Part shown: piece by piece, positions 1 through 8,029 of the stretch | Position numbering within the stretch: position 1 is the stretch's first letter | Layout: every line of letters begins with the position of its first letter | Assembly: GCA_019420545.1 (NCBI GenBank) | Contig: JAHZGZ010000259.1 | Location: 13,613-39,988 of the forward strand | Direction of reading: 5' to 3' | Length of the DNA: 26,376 nucleotides | DNA from: Bacteroidales bacterium | Lineage (GTDB): Bacteria > Bacteroidota > Bacteroidia > Bacteroidales > Muribaculaceae | Position numbers and translations under genes: made by a program | The notes under the pieces: model-generated | Database searches by the model: none | What the model was told of the DNA's origin: nothing | Seen by the model: only the letters and a program-made list of their open reading frames with translations

Positions 1-440
1 GCGTCCAGTTCCTCTGCGGCTATGGCGTTGGCGTCACCGCCCGCTATTCCCTTGCCGCTGACTGTGGCAATGCATTCACCCGGATGCAGGCTGGCTCCGT
101 TGACGGCTCGTGACGAGAGACGGACGATACCAGCCGAACGTGATGACAGAATCTGACGCCCGACTCCGGGAATAGACTCAAGGGTGCCCCATGCGGGGAC
201 TATGCGCGGAACCTTGCAGTCGGCCACGCGCTCAACCTCAACGCCGAATCTGTGGGCGGAATGGGGCGAAAGTATTATCTCCTCGTCGGAGTGTCCGTGC
301 TCATCTTGGGCTTCATCTGCGCCATGACTGTCATGGGCAGAACATGATGTCATTCCTGTCAATGCAAAAGTTGCCGCAAGTGCAAGCACACTCCGGCAAT
401 AAGGAAGATTGATATATTTCATTGCTTGTACGGTTTTCAT
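1..440 (-). CDS. RND efflux periplasmic adaptor, CusB/CzcB-like (5' part only)
   Basis: This is the N-terminal 146 codons of a gene that runs off the left edge. The protein opens with a basic stretch, a hydrophobic core (SVLALAATFALTG) and a cysteine in MTSC, so it looks like a lipoprotein held in the periplasm. A short His/Asp/Glu-rich segment follows (HDSHGADEAQDEHGHSDEE), then adaptor-like sequence (GVEVERV, RIVPAWGTLES, SSRSAGIVRLSS, GASLHPGECIATVSGKG) resembling the barrel-sandwich or lipoyl half of HlyD/CusB proteins. Adaptors of this family link an inner-membrane RND pump to an outer-membrane channel. The acidic, His-rich N-terminus suggests a metal-exporting (Czc/Cus) pump, but the pump itself lies outside the window, so the substrate is inference. 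An alternative ATG at 422 also leaves a full signal peptide. A perfect 7-bp dyad lies 19 bases upstream. Confidence 0.7.
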   Translation of the reverse strand, partial: MKTVQAMKYINLPYCRSVLALAATFALTGMTSCSAHDSHGADEAQDEHGHSDEEIILSPHSAHRFGVEVERVADCKVPRIVPAWGTLESIPGVGRQILSSRSAGIVRLSSRAVNGASLHPGECIATVSGKGIAGGDANAIAAEELD

Positions 441-458
441 GGCGCTAATTTACGCAAT

Positions 459-475
459 ACAGAGTGCAACTCTGT
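459..475. promoter_or_regulatory. Dyad upstream of the efflux adaptor gene (possible operator)
   Basis: ACAGAGT and ACTCTGT form a perfect 7-bp inverted repeat with a 3-base centre (GCA), 19 bases upstream of the adaptor start at 440. A symmetric site this close to the start of an efflux gene could be an operator for a metal-responsive repressor. No regulator gene for it is visible, and the dyad is short enough to have arisen by chance. Confidence 0.3.
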
Positions 476-529
476 TGCAAAGACGTCATCACCGGCCAAG
501 AGCATTATCGGGAACAGTCCCGTATGGAA

Positions 530-1174
530 TCATTCAAATATTACATCTCCGAAATACTGTGGAAGATGGAAATCCGGCGAGGCAACCGGTATAGGTTGCC
601 ATGACAGGAAATGGGCTGTCGGAAGGCGATCGCCACACTTGTAGAAGTTAGCTTTTGCATGGATGCCCCGCAGATCGGTTATCCTGTCGGCGAAGAATGC
701 CTCTGCCGGAATAGCAAGCCGCATGCTCCATTCACCTTGGGCCGGACGCGAATCAAACGGCTTCGCATCGGCAATCGAAGGGGAGCGCCGTATCAGCGCC
801 ACCTGCTCCGGAGTAGAGTATGTGCGGTCGTTTCTTTTGGGGCCGCAGGCAAGCAACACCTTGCCGCGGCAATTACACTCTATATTATAGTAATGGGATC
901 CGTCGAAAGTGATGAACATCTCTACGCATGAATCTTCCCACACATGTCCGTTGTCGCTTTCCGCCATGGCGCGTACATACTCTTCGGCGACGACATATTC
1001 GATCAGGATCATAGATCCGTTGTGGGCGATACGGAATTTTACACCGGGAGTGTAGGGGAACTCCTTTGGCCAGTTGACAACGGCAATCGGATGGAAAGGG
1101 ATTGCGGCGCTGTCAAAAAGTTCTGAAATCTCTGCGGCGTCAACTGCACTTTTTGCGATATATGGTATTATCAT
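530..1174 (-). CDS. Carbohydrate-binding family 9-like protein
   Basis: The 214-residue protein has no signal peptide. It resembles the DOMON/CBM9-like beta-sandwich proteins common in Bacteroidota. The region WEDSCVEMFITFDGSHYYNIECNCRGKVLLACGPKR (about residues 79-114) is the typical 'D-S-CVE-F...YN.E.N..G' block. The later segments WSMRLAIPAEAFF and ANFYKCGD...HFLSWQPI are also characteristic. Such domains often bind carbohydrate as stand-alone proteins or as parts of larger enzymes; no catalytic domain is present, so its role is unknown. It starts 57 bases after the XRE regulator stop and ends 89 bases before the efflux adaptor start, all on one strand. A poor -7-like box (TATCTTCG, about 1213-1220) lies in the upstream gap, so it may have its own promoter or be read from the regulator gene. 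Confidence 0.75.
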   Translation of the reverse strand: MIIPYIAKSAVDAAEISELFDSAAIPFHPIAVVNWPKEFPYTPGVKFRIAHNGSMILIEYVVAEEYVRAMAESDNGHVWEDSCVEMFITFDGSHYYNIECNCRGKVLLACGPKRNDRTYSTPEQVALIRRSPSIADAKPFDSRPAQGEWSMRLAIPAEAFFADRITDLRGIHAKANFYKCGDRLPTAHFLSWQPIPVASPDFHLPQYFGDVIFE

Positions 1175-1231
1175 GATGCTGTGTTTTAAGGAAGATTAAT
1201 TAAATGGACGAAGATACGGATTTTCGCCGGA

Positions 1232-1849
1232 TCAATGCGATTTTTCAGGCACGAAAGTTTCAAAGCTCCGGTCGCTGTAAAATACCATAATGCTGACTAC
1301 CCTGCGTTGGGGATGTTCCGCTGGCTTATGATCGGCTCCCGCCTGTACGGCGCCGTCACGCGCCGTCTCCAAAGTTGCGGCAGGGACCAGAGTCTCATAT
1401 GAGGGTACGTTTTTGGGCGTACTATCTGTCGGCATCGTAAATGGAAGGCTTCCCGGAATAAATTCCGAGGAGTTCATGCCCGGAAGAGAAGGTATATGCG
1501 TAGATTGCTGAAAATCGCGGACATTTTCAGAAACAGTCTTCGAAATCGTATCGGCCGCCATATCAGCGGATTCGCCTGAAAAGAGTGGGGGATTGGCGCT
1601 ATTTTCAGACTCTGAGATTTCAATATTCGGGGACGTCACCATCTCTCCCTCGCCAAACATCAGCCAAAGGATGGATAACTGAGGAAATGATTCGTGAATC
1701 TTGGCAATCACCTCGTCGCTTACTTTCCTGTTGCGCCCACGCAACAGTTGGGAAAAGGATGGGCGCGGTATGCCGCATGCATCAGCAAACTGCGTGCTTT
1801 GCATTCCGGTATGGTCGAGAAACTCTTTAAGGCGTGTTGCGATATCCAT
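1232..1849 (-). CDS. XRE-type helix-turn-helix regulator
   Basis: The protein has 205 residues. Residues 1-70 form a compact helix-turn-helix domain: RLKEFLDHTGMQSTQFADAC is the first two helices and GIPRPSFSQLLRGRNRKVSD the recognition-helix region, followed by IAKIHESFPQLSILWLMFGE. This is the Cro/C1 (XRE) layout usual in Bacteroidota. Residues 75-180 are low in complexity and probably disordered. The last 20 residues (RRVVSIMVFYSDRSFETFVP) form a short conserved-looking tail that may mediate oligomerisation. The promoter at 1880-1910 carries a perfect odd-centred palindrome across its -33 element, so autoregulation is likely. The 900 bases upstream hold no gene but many repeated short motifs. 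Target genes are unknown. Confidence 0.8.
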   Translation of the reverse strand: MDIATRLKEFLDHTGMQSTQFADACGIPRPSFSQLLRGRNRKVSDEVIAKIHESFPQLSILWLMFGEGEMVTSPNIEISESENSANPPLFSGESADMAADTISKTVSENVRDFQQSTHIPSLPGMNSSEFIPGSLPFTMPTDSTPKNVPSYETLVPAATLETARDGAVQAGADHKPAEHPQRRVVSIMVFYSDRSFETFVPEKSH

Positions 1850-1879
1850 TTTTAGTTTGTATTTGCAATTTTACGGATG

Positions 1880-1910
1880 CAAATGTAAAACTTATTTTTG
1901 TAAATTACAA
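1880..1910 (-). promoter_or_regulatory. Promoter of the XRE regulator gene
   Basis: Read on the minus strand, TTG (1910-1908), 20 bases, then TACATTTG (1887-1880) matches the Bacteroidota primary-sigma pattern of TTG, 19-21 bases, TAnnTTTG. It lies 31 bases upstream of the start codon at 1849. A second -7-like box, TACGTTTG (1944-1937), lies further upstream with a poorer -33 spacing of 22 bases. Confidence 0.65.
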
Positions 1911-1911
1911 A
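1897..1911. promoter_or_regulatory. Palindrome TTTGTAA-A-TTACAAA over the -33 element (putative operator)
   Basis: This is a perfect 7-bp inverted repeat with a single central base, overlapping the -33 TTG of the regulator promoter. A protein bound here would block the polymerase, as expected for an autorepressor. The same half-site TTTGTAAA occurs at 2350-2357 and in the 20-bp palindrome at 24978-24997. That the XRE protein binds it is inference. Confidence 0.4.
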
Positions 1912-2656
1912 TTTGCATTTTATTATTGTGAATTTTCAAACGTAAAATCAGGGGGAGTTGCATTTGCAATTAGCTCCTAAACGAACGCTCATATGCTTAA
2001 CTACCGCTTTATTGTGTATATAATAATACGCAGATATACAGTGTATTATATCTCTATATTTTTATTACACGCAGGCAAATACGCCAAATGTGTGAATCAA
2101 TTTTAAAGCCAAGCTGCAACTTTTAAAATTACTTAATATGAGAATGAGCTTGTTGCGCTTAATATTATGAGTTGTTAATGGCCTGTTTTTAGTTTTGCAA
2201 ACCCTATCTCCGATAATTAGACGATTATTGTAATGGAAATTACCGAACGAGTCACATCAAAGATTAACGTCTATTTGGTTTAAAAATGCAAACGAATGTG
2301 CAATAAGATCTCGATGTGAAAATGTAAATTCAGCTATGAAAATGTGCTATTTGTAAACGCCAACTACATTTGATTTGCAAAATAATTCAGTTGACATTTG
2401 CAAATATAACAACCAATTATCTTGTTAAGATTTCTTAATATTGATTTGTTAACTATTTAATCTGCTATAGTACAGTATTTTAACACCACTTTGCACTTTT
2501 AATACTTTAAATGTGAATTTTGCAAATTATTTTATATGTTTTATAGCAGAAATTCCTTGCGTTATTTGAAAATCACTTAGCCCTACTCCGTAAAATAAAA
2601 AAATTGATTTTACAGCTCGTCAGGTTTGAAATTATAGAATAGACCGGATAAAATGC

Positions 2657-2711
2657 GGACTGCCGCGTTGCGATAGTCACACTATTGGCGTACTACGCAA
2701 CGCGGCAGTCC
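2657..2711. terminator. 16-bp perfect stem hairpin downstream of uvrA (terminator or REP-like repeat)
   Basis: The arms 2657-2672 and 2696-2711 (GGACTGCCGCGTTGCG and its exact complement) flank a 23-base loop. Inside the loop, ATAGT-CAC-ACTAT (2673-2685) can form its own small stem. On the minus strand the hairpin starts 46 bases after the uvrA stop and is followed by GCATTTTATCC; on the plus strand it is followed by GGGATTCTTATTTTACG. It may therefore terminate in both directions, although neither T-tract is strong. The GC-rich arms stand out sharply from the surrounding AT-rich DNA. A weaker outer inverted repeat, CGTAAAATAA (2589-2598) with TTATTTTACG (2719-2728), encloses it. Confidence 0.6.
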
Positions 2712-2757
2712 GGGATTCTTATTTTACGATTTTACCTACTCCTTTTTCGCGGTAGAA

Positions 2758-5679
2758 TCAATGTTTAGTGTGCCTGATACGTTCGAGTTCTTTTAGCTCC
2801 TGGGCTATGTAGCCGGATGTCGGAGAATCGCCACATGCAATCTCTTCCGGTGTTCCCCGGGCTATGATCATACCACCGTCCTTGCCCCCCTCCGGACCCA
2901 TGTCGATAACATAATCGGCACATTTTATTACGTCGAGATTATGCTCGATCACGATTACCGTGTTGCCTTTGTCGACAAGGCGGTTGAGCACGCCTAACAG
3001 TACGTTTATATCCTCGAAATGCAGTCCTGTGGTAGGTTCATCGAGTATGAACAGTGTGCGACCGGTGTCGCGTTTGGCGAGTTCCGTAGCGAGTTTCACG
3101 CGCTGGTTTTCCCCGCCCGACAGCGTACTCGACGGCTGACCGAGCTTGATATATCCGAGACCGATATCCTGCAGCACCTGGATTTTTTTCAGTATATTGG
3201 GTATACCGGCAAAGAATTCCACTGCCTGGTTGATGGTCATGTCGAGCACATCGGCAATGGATTTCCCCTTGTAGCGCACTTCAAGCGTCTCGCGGTTGTA
3301 CCTTTTTCCCCCGCATACTTCGCATGGCACAAGCACGTCGGGCAGGAAATTCATCTCGATTGTCTTGTAGCCGTTGCCGTTACATGCCTCACACCGGCCA
3401 CCGGCCACATTGAATGAGAAACGCCCCGGCTTATAGCCACGGATCTTGGCCTCGGGAAGGTTGACGAAGAGCGAACGGATATCGGAGAATACGCCCGTAT
3501 AGGTCGCGGGATTGGAGCGTGGAGAGCGTCCCAGTGGCGACTGGTCGACGGTGACGATCTTGTCGATATTCTCCATTCCCTCGATGCTTTCATAAGGGAG
3601 GGGCTGCTGTTGGGAGTTGTAGAAATGCCGGCTCAGGATGGGTTGCAGAGTACCGTTGATAAGGCTCGATTTGCCACTCCCCGACACTCCGGCCACGCAC
3701 ACCAGGCGCCCCAGCGGTACCTCCAGAGTGACGTTTTTCAGATTATGGCCGGTGCATCCTGTAAGCCGCAGATATTTGCCGTTGCCGGGACGTGGCGATC
3801 CGCCGCGCTCTATCGTACATGTACCGTTGAGATAGCGCGCGGTTAGCGTGTCCGTGGCAAGCATCTCTTGGGGAGTGCCGGAGAACACCACATGGCCGCC
3901 TTTGCGTCCTGCCTTGGGGCCTATGTCGACTATGTGGTCGGCTTCGAGCATGATCTCCTTGTCGTGCTCCACAACGATAATGGTATTGAATGCGTCGCGC
4001 AGCCTTTTGAGCGAATCGATCAGGCGCTTGTTGTCGCGCTGGTGCAGACCGATGCTCGGCTCGTCGAGGATATACATTACGTTCACCAGCTCCGATCCGA
4101 GCTGTGTAGCCAGGCGGATACGCTGGCTTTCGCCTCCGGAGAGTGTGGCGGAAGCGCGGTCGAGCGACAGATAATGCAGCCCGACATCGACAAGGAAACG
4201 CAGCCTGGAGCGTATCTCTTTCAGTATCTCCGCGCCGACCATGCGGCTGCGCGAGTCAAGGCGCTCCTCTACGCTGCATGTCCATTCATACAGTTCGCCT
4301 ATATCCATGCGCGCGAGATCGGCTATATTCTTGTCGTCGACAAAGAAATGGAGCGCCTCGCGGTTGAGGCGGCGCCCGTCGCACTCGGGACATACGGCAC
4401 GCGAATAGAACTGTCCGCTCCATTTTTGGGCTTTGCTGCCGGCATCGTCCGACTGCTGAAGCTCAATGTACTTTATCAGCCCTTCGTAGGTGCGGAAATA
4501 GTTGTAGGTACTCTGCGAGTCGGTCTTCAGCTGGAGGCGCTCGTCCGTGCCGTTGAGTATATCGTTGAGAGCTTCCTCGGGGAGTTCCGAGATGGGGGTC
4601 TTGATGGTGCAGCCGTACTTTTCGCAGATAGCCGAGATCTGCCAGAATATCATCGTATTCTTGTAAGGGCCGAGAGCGGCGATACCGCCCTTGTAGATCG
4701 ACTGCGACGGATCAGGGATAAGTTTCTGTCGGTCGATTATGTTGACATACCCGAGCCCCTTGCAGCAGGGACAGGCTCCCTGGGGGGAGTTGAACGAGAA
4801 ATTATGTGGTGCCGGCTCACGGTAGGAGATACCGCTTTCAGGATCCATCAGCATCTGGCTGTAGTGCGCCACGTTTTCATCCTCCAGGTCATAGACCATC
4901 ATTTGCTTGTCGCCCTGCCGCAGGGCGTTCTCTACCGAATCGTGAAGGCGTGTGGCATCCTTGGCACTCACTTTCAGCTTGTCGACCACCAGTTCGACAG
5001 AATGGTTCTTATAGCGGTCAAGCTTCATGCCGAATGTGATCTCGCGCAACTCTCCGTCTACCCTTACGGTAAGGTATCCTTTCTTGCGCAACTGCTCGAA
5101 AAGCTCCTTGTAGTGGCCCTTGCGGTTCTTTACAAGAGGGGCGAGAATGTATATCTTGTGGCCGTCGTAGCGCGACAGTATCAGCGACACTATTTTCTCG
5201 GCGGTATATTTCTCCATCTTCTCGCCGCTGATATAACTGCGTGCGATACCGATGCGCGCGAAAAGCAGACGCATGTAGTCGTAGACTTCGGTGGTAGTGC
5301 CGATGGTGCTTCGCGGATTGCGGTTGATGGTTTTCTGCTCGATGGCAATGACGGGACTGAGCCCTGTTATGCGGTCGACGTCCGGACGCTCGAGCGTACC
5401 GAGCATATTGCGGGCATACGCCGAGAATGTCTCGATATAGCGGCGTTGTCCCTCGGCAAATATAGTGTCGAAGGCAAGACTCGACTTTCCGCTTCCGCTC
5501 AGACCTGTGATTACGGTGAGTGAGTTGTGCGGTATGTCGACATCTATATTCTTGAGATTGTGGACGCGCGCACCGAGCACCGACAGCATGTCGGTACCCG
5601 TCGGATTGTCCCCGGCGTCGCCGGAAGTTGCCCCGGAGGACTTTTCCGTGGTGATATTATCAATCTTATTCTTTATCAT
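2758..5679 (-). CDS. uvrA: Excinuclease ABC subunit A
   Basis: UvrA is the damage-sensing ATPase of nucleotide excision repair; as a dimer it loads UvrB at DNA lesions. The 973-residue protein shows the full architecture. The first Walker A is GLSGSGKSS (59-67). A CxxC pair lies in ACPCCKGLG (303/306 region), and another in VCPECDGRR (about 430-433). The first ABC signature is LSGGESQR (513-520) with ILDEPSIGLH. The second Walker A is GVSGSGKSS (664-672). The C-terminal zinc module is CEAC...CEVC (763/766 and 786/789), and the second signature is LSGGENQR (853-860) with ILDEPTTGLH. The first 30 residues are a low-complexity extension before the usual family start; Met31 (MLSVLGARVHNLKN) would give a typical 943-residue protein. 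It starts 38 bases after the lytic transglycosylase stop, so it is probably the last gene of that operon. Confidence 0.97.
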   Translation of the reverse strand: MIKNKIDNITTEKSSGATSGDAGDNPTGTDMLSVLGARVHNLKNIDVDIPHNSLTVITGLSGSGKSSLAFDTIFAEGQRRYIETFSAYARNMLGTLERPDVDRITGLSPVIAIEQKTINRNPRSTIGTTTEVYDYMRLLFARIGIARSYISGEKMEKYTAEKIVSLILSRYDGHKIYILAPLVKNRKGHYKELFEQLRKKGYLTVRVDGELREITFGMKLDRYKNHSVELVVDKLKVSAKDATRLHDSVENALRQGDKQMMVYDLEDENVAHYSQMLMDPESGISYREPAPHNFSFNSPQGACPCCKGLGYVNIIDRQKLIPDPSQSIYKGGIAALGPYKNTMIFWQISAICEKYGCTIKTPISELPEEALNDILNGTDERLQLKTDSQSTYNYFRTYEGLIKYIELQQSDDAGSKAQKWSGQFYSRAVCPECDGRRLNREALHFFVDDKNIADLARMDIGELYEWTCSVEERLDSRSRMVGAEILKEIRSRLRFLVDVGLHYLSLDRASATLSGGESQRIRLATQLGSELVNVMYILDEPSIGLHQRDNKRLIDSLKRLRDAFNTIIVVEHDKEIMLEADHIVDIGPKAGRKGGHVVFSGTPQEMLATDTLTARYLNGTCTIERGGSPRPGNGKYLRLTGCTGHNLKNVTLEVPLGRLVCVAGVSGSGKSSLINGTLQPILSRHFYNSQQQPLPYESIEGMENIDKIVTVDQSPLGRSPRSNPATYTGVFSDIRSLFVNLPEAKIRGYKPGRFSFNVAGGRCEACNGNGYKTIEMNFLPDVLVPCEVCGGKRYNRETLEVRYKGKSIADVLDMTINQAVEFFAGIPNILKKIQVLQDIGLGYIKLGQPSSTLSGGENQRVKLATELAKRDTGRTLFILDEPTTGLHFEDINVLLGVLNRLVDKGNTVIVIEHNLDVIKCADYVIDMGPEGGKDGGMIIARGTPEEIACGDSPTSGYIAQELKELERIRHTKH

Positions 5680-5717
5680 AGGTCAAATTATACATTTTCC
5701 GGAGGAGATCTCCTGTA

Positions 5718-6677
5718 TCAGTCAACAACCCAGTTGTGGTTGTAGACGTGCATCTTACGTGTGGATCTGCGCATATCTTCGGCTACCGGGATTTCGACGG
5801 AATATGTTTTACCGGTCTTGTTCGGGAGCGATTTTGCACGAATCCAGGGATTGAACTCGCGCAGAGTCATATAGCTGATGCCGTGGGAAGCGGCCCAAGC
5901 GGCCCAATCCTCCACTGGCCCGTTTACTTCAACCGATTTGGTACGCACCGGGGCGTAAAGCTGGTCGGAGGTGATGCGGTAGCCGAATGCCTTGGGATTC
6001 TTCATTATAAGTTTCATGGCTATCAACCGGAATATGTAGCGCGAAGTCTCGTCGTTGAGATAGAGATCATAGGCCGACTTGCTGTTCTGGGCATCAAGTT
6101 CTTTGGATATGCGGGCCATGCCGGCGTTGTAGCTTGCCGCCACCGACTCCCAGTTGCCGTATTTGGCAAGCGCGTTCTTCAGATAACGGCATGCGGCAGC
6201 TGTCGCCTTTTCGGGATGATAACGTTCGTCGACATACTCGTTGACCTCAAGACCGTATTCTTTTCCGGTAGAAGGGATGAATTGCCAAAGTCCGGCAGCT
6301 TTGGCGGGGGAGTATGCACGCGGATTGAGGGTGCTTTCAATACAAGCTAAGTATATCAGATCCTCCGGAACACCATTCTTTTTAAGTATAGGTATCAGTT
6401 TGGGAAAATATCGGTTGGCGCGCTTTATGGTAAGGAGAGTGTTACCGTGGGTATATGCCATAGATGTAAGTTCACGGTCGAGACGTTCAAACAGATCTAC
6501 ACGATCCAAGTGGACGGTCTGTCCGGCAAACTTAACTTTCTCCGGTATTTTGGGATTGACTACCGTACTGAAAAGTACGGATGAATCACCATTTTTCACT
6601 TCGTGTCGAGCTTCTGCCAAAGGTACTGCAAAGAGGCCGAAACTAAGAGCTGCGGCTATGATTTTATGATAGTGCAT
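5718..6677 (-). CDS. Periplasmic lytic transglycosylase (SLT/MltD-like)
   Basis: The 319-residue protein begins with a signal peptide (MHYHKIIAAALSFGLFAVPLAEA). The lytic transglycosylase domain spans about residues 95-220. The catalytic glutamate is Glu114 in YLACIESTLNP, followed by SPAKAAGLWQFIPSTGKEYGL (123-143) and the AASYNAG motif (180-186). The enzyme cleaves peptidoglycan between N-acetylmuramic acid and N-acetylglucosamine with formation of a 1,6-anhydro ring. No LysM repeat is obvious, but residues 245-319 (VEDWAAWAASHGISYMTLRE, then GKTYSVEIPV) look like the LysM-like or linker tail common in Bacteroidota MltD proteins. The start is 32 bases after the T9SS surface-protein gene, and uvrA follows after 38 bases, which suggests one transcript. 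Confidence 0.9.
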   Translation of the reverse strand: MHYHKIIAAALSFGLFAVPLAEARHEVKNGDSSVLFSTVVNPKIPEKVKFAGQTVHLDRVDLFERLDRELTSMAYTHGNTLLTIKRANRYFPKLIPILKKNGVPEDLIYLACIESTLNPRAYSPAKAAGLWQFIPSTGKEYGLEVNEYVDERYHPEKATAAACRYLKNALAKYGNWESVAASYNAGMARISKELDAQNSKSAYDLYLNDETSRYIFRLIAMKLIMKNPKAFGYRITSDQLYAPVRTKSVEVNGPVEDWAAWAASHGISYMTLREFNPWIRAKSLPNKTGKTYSVEIPVAEDMRRSTRKMHVYNHNWVVD

Positions 6678-6709
6678 ATTAGTGTCGTTTTATGAAATGG
6701 AATCGGTAA

Positions 6710-7981
6710 TTAGGGCGCCGGTGTAGTTGTGCCCTGATTGTTTTCGTTATTATAATTTATGATGTTTATGTCGCCTTTGAGATTGTATTGTCGGCCGTCG
6801 GCACCACGGGCCTTGATTACATAGTAATAAACACCCGAACCTACATATTTTCCTTTATATTTCCCGTCCCAGCCCTGTGAGGGATGGTCTAAGGTAGCGA
6901 CGCAGATGCCCCAACGGTTGAAAATGCTGCATTTGAAATCGGTTATGGAGCGGTAGCTTACCTTCCATTCATCGTTGATTCCGGGAGATCCCTGAGGAGA
7001 GAAAGCATTGGGGCAGTGCAGATCTGATTCTCCAATATTTACCTGATATACTTCGGAGTAATATTCACATGTGCCGGCCGCATCTGCGGCAACAAAGCGC
7101 ACATATGTAGCGGCCGGCGACACTTCTGCGGTGAAGGTTATGTCGACCGGAGCCGAGCCGCCAAGCGTACCGGCATCGCCCGACGATGTTTTTTGCTGGT
7201 TGTCGTAGGTTTCGGTAATCTGTTCAGCCGAAGTATGTGCTTCCACGCGGCGTGCGGGAATCATGTTAGTGCTTACCGTGACTTCCGGCAGTCCCCATTC
7301 GCGCAGGAATCTGTCACCAGCAAGGGTGTATTCCGTGTCACAAAGTGCTGATGTGCAGTGGATAGTACCGTCGGCATCTGCGAGAGTAACAACGGTTTCT
7401 GTCTCGATATATCCCTGCGAGTCAGCGGAATATTCCATTGTAGAGTAGGTGAGCGTAATATCGCGGGAGAGCTGTAGACGACGACCGTTGATATTATAAT
7501 AATAAATCGGATAGGCATCCCCCTCAAGGCGCAGAAATGTGGTGTGACAGTCACTTTCTTCGGTTACGGAAAGAGTGCCGAACAGCAGTTCATATTCCGA
7601 ATAATCCGTAAGCCAGAAATATGTGCGAGCATTACCGTCCTCGATCACATACCCGCAATCGGCCCGCATATCCCGCAGGATTGAGGTGTTGCCGGAATAT
7701 TCGATTTTTCCGTCGGCGATAGGTTCGGCATATGCCGCACCGAGCTGTCCGAACGTGTACCACACCGGATGTGATGTGTTTTTTGACTGATAAGTTATCG
7801 CAGCATTGCCCTGGCAGGAATGCAACACATATATTGCCGACAGGCCGGTTGATGCTTCGGGCTGAATGACCACAGGGGGATAATCGGTCCCCTCTATGGC
7901 TACCTGTGCCGAGACCGCAACAGGGAAGAGGAAGAAGCCTGCAAGATATATTGACACGCCCGCTGCCTTTAACCGTTTCAT
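6710..7981 (-). CDS. T9SS type B (gliding-motility C-terminal domain) surface protein
   Basis: From the ATG at 7981 the protein has 423 residues. It opens with a clear signal peptide (MKRLKAAGVSIYLAGFFLFP, then AVSAQ). The open frame continues upstream to 8065, but a -7 promoter box (8030-8037) lies inside that extension and the extra residues would precede the signal peptide, so 7981 is preferred. The middle is beta-rich with no catalytic signature. Residues of about 325-410 match the gliding motility-associated C-terminal domain: CPNAFSPQGSPGINDEWKVS, FNRWGICVATL, SQGWDGKYKGK, GSGVYYYVIKARG and LKGDINII. In this family the domain targets proteins through the type IX system to the surface or medium. 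The function of the N-terminal part is unknown. About 13 polar residues follow the domain. It probably leads the operon with the transglycosylase and uvrA. Confidence 0.85.
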   Translation of the reverse strand: MKRLKAAGVSIYLAGFFLFPVAVSAQVAIEGTDYPPVVIQPEASTGLSAIYVLHSCQGNAAITYQSKNTSHPVWYTFGQLGAAYAEPIADGKIEYSGNTSILRDMRADCGYVIEDGNARTYFWLTDYSEYELLFGTLSVTEESDCHTTFLRLEGDAYPIYYYNINGRRLQLSRDITLTYSTMEYSADSQGYIETETVVTLADADGTIHCTSALCDTEYTLAGDRFLREWGLPEVTVSTNMIPARRVEAHTSAEQITETYDNQQKTSSGDAGTLGGSAPVDITFTAEVSPAATYVRFVAADAAGTCEYYSEVYQVNIGESDLHCPNAFSPQGSPGINDEWKVSYRSITDFKCSIFNRWGICVATLDHPSQGWDGKYKGKYVGSGVYYYVIKARGADGRQYNLKGDINIINYNNENNQGTTTPAP

Positions 7982-8029
7982 GCAGTAGGATGACGTTCTG
8001 AAAAATTCGACTGAATATGCCATAACATA

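Larger units (their letters stand above)
1850..2757. other. Gene-free AT-rich intergenic block with clustered TTTGCA motifs
   Basis: About 900 bases hold no convincing gene on either strand, and hand counts of sample lines give only 20-33% GC. Ten loci carry TTTGCA or its complement TGCAAA (starting near 1862, 1878, 1912, 1963, 2194, 2287, 2374, 2397, 2490 and 2518). Several are extended into palindromes, such as ATTTGCAAAT at 2396-2405. -7-like boxes occur on both strands (for example TACATTTG at 2365-2372 plus and TATATTTG at 2408-2401 minus), but no ORF follows them. The right end holds a long hairpin (2657-2711). No tRNA, tmRNA, RNase P RNA or SRP RNA was recognised. Confidence 0.6.

Noticed and set aside
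1850..2757. Replication origin candidate
   Set aside because: The block is AT-rich with repeated short motifs, but no TTATCCACA-type DnaA boxes were found and dnaA or dnaN are not nearby.
3868..5523. A 551-codon open frame on the plus strand
   Set aside because: It lies wholly antisense to uvrA, whose motifs are complete. The antisense translation has no recognisable domain and no promoter or leader; long shadow frames are common opposite GC-biased codons.
5736..6350. A 204-codon plus-strand frame
   Set aside because: It is antisense to the lytic transglycosylase, which has its catalytic Glu and signal peptide; the plus-strand product shows no family features.
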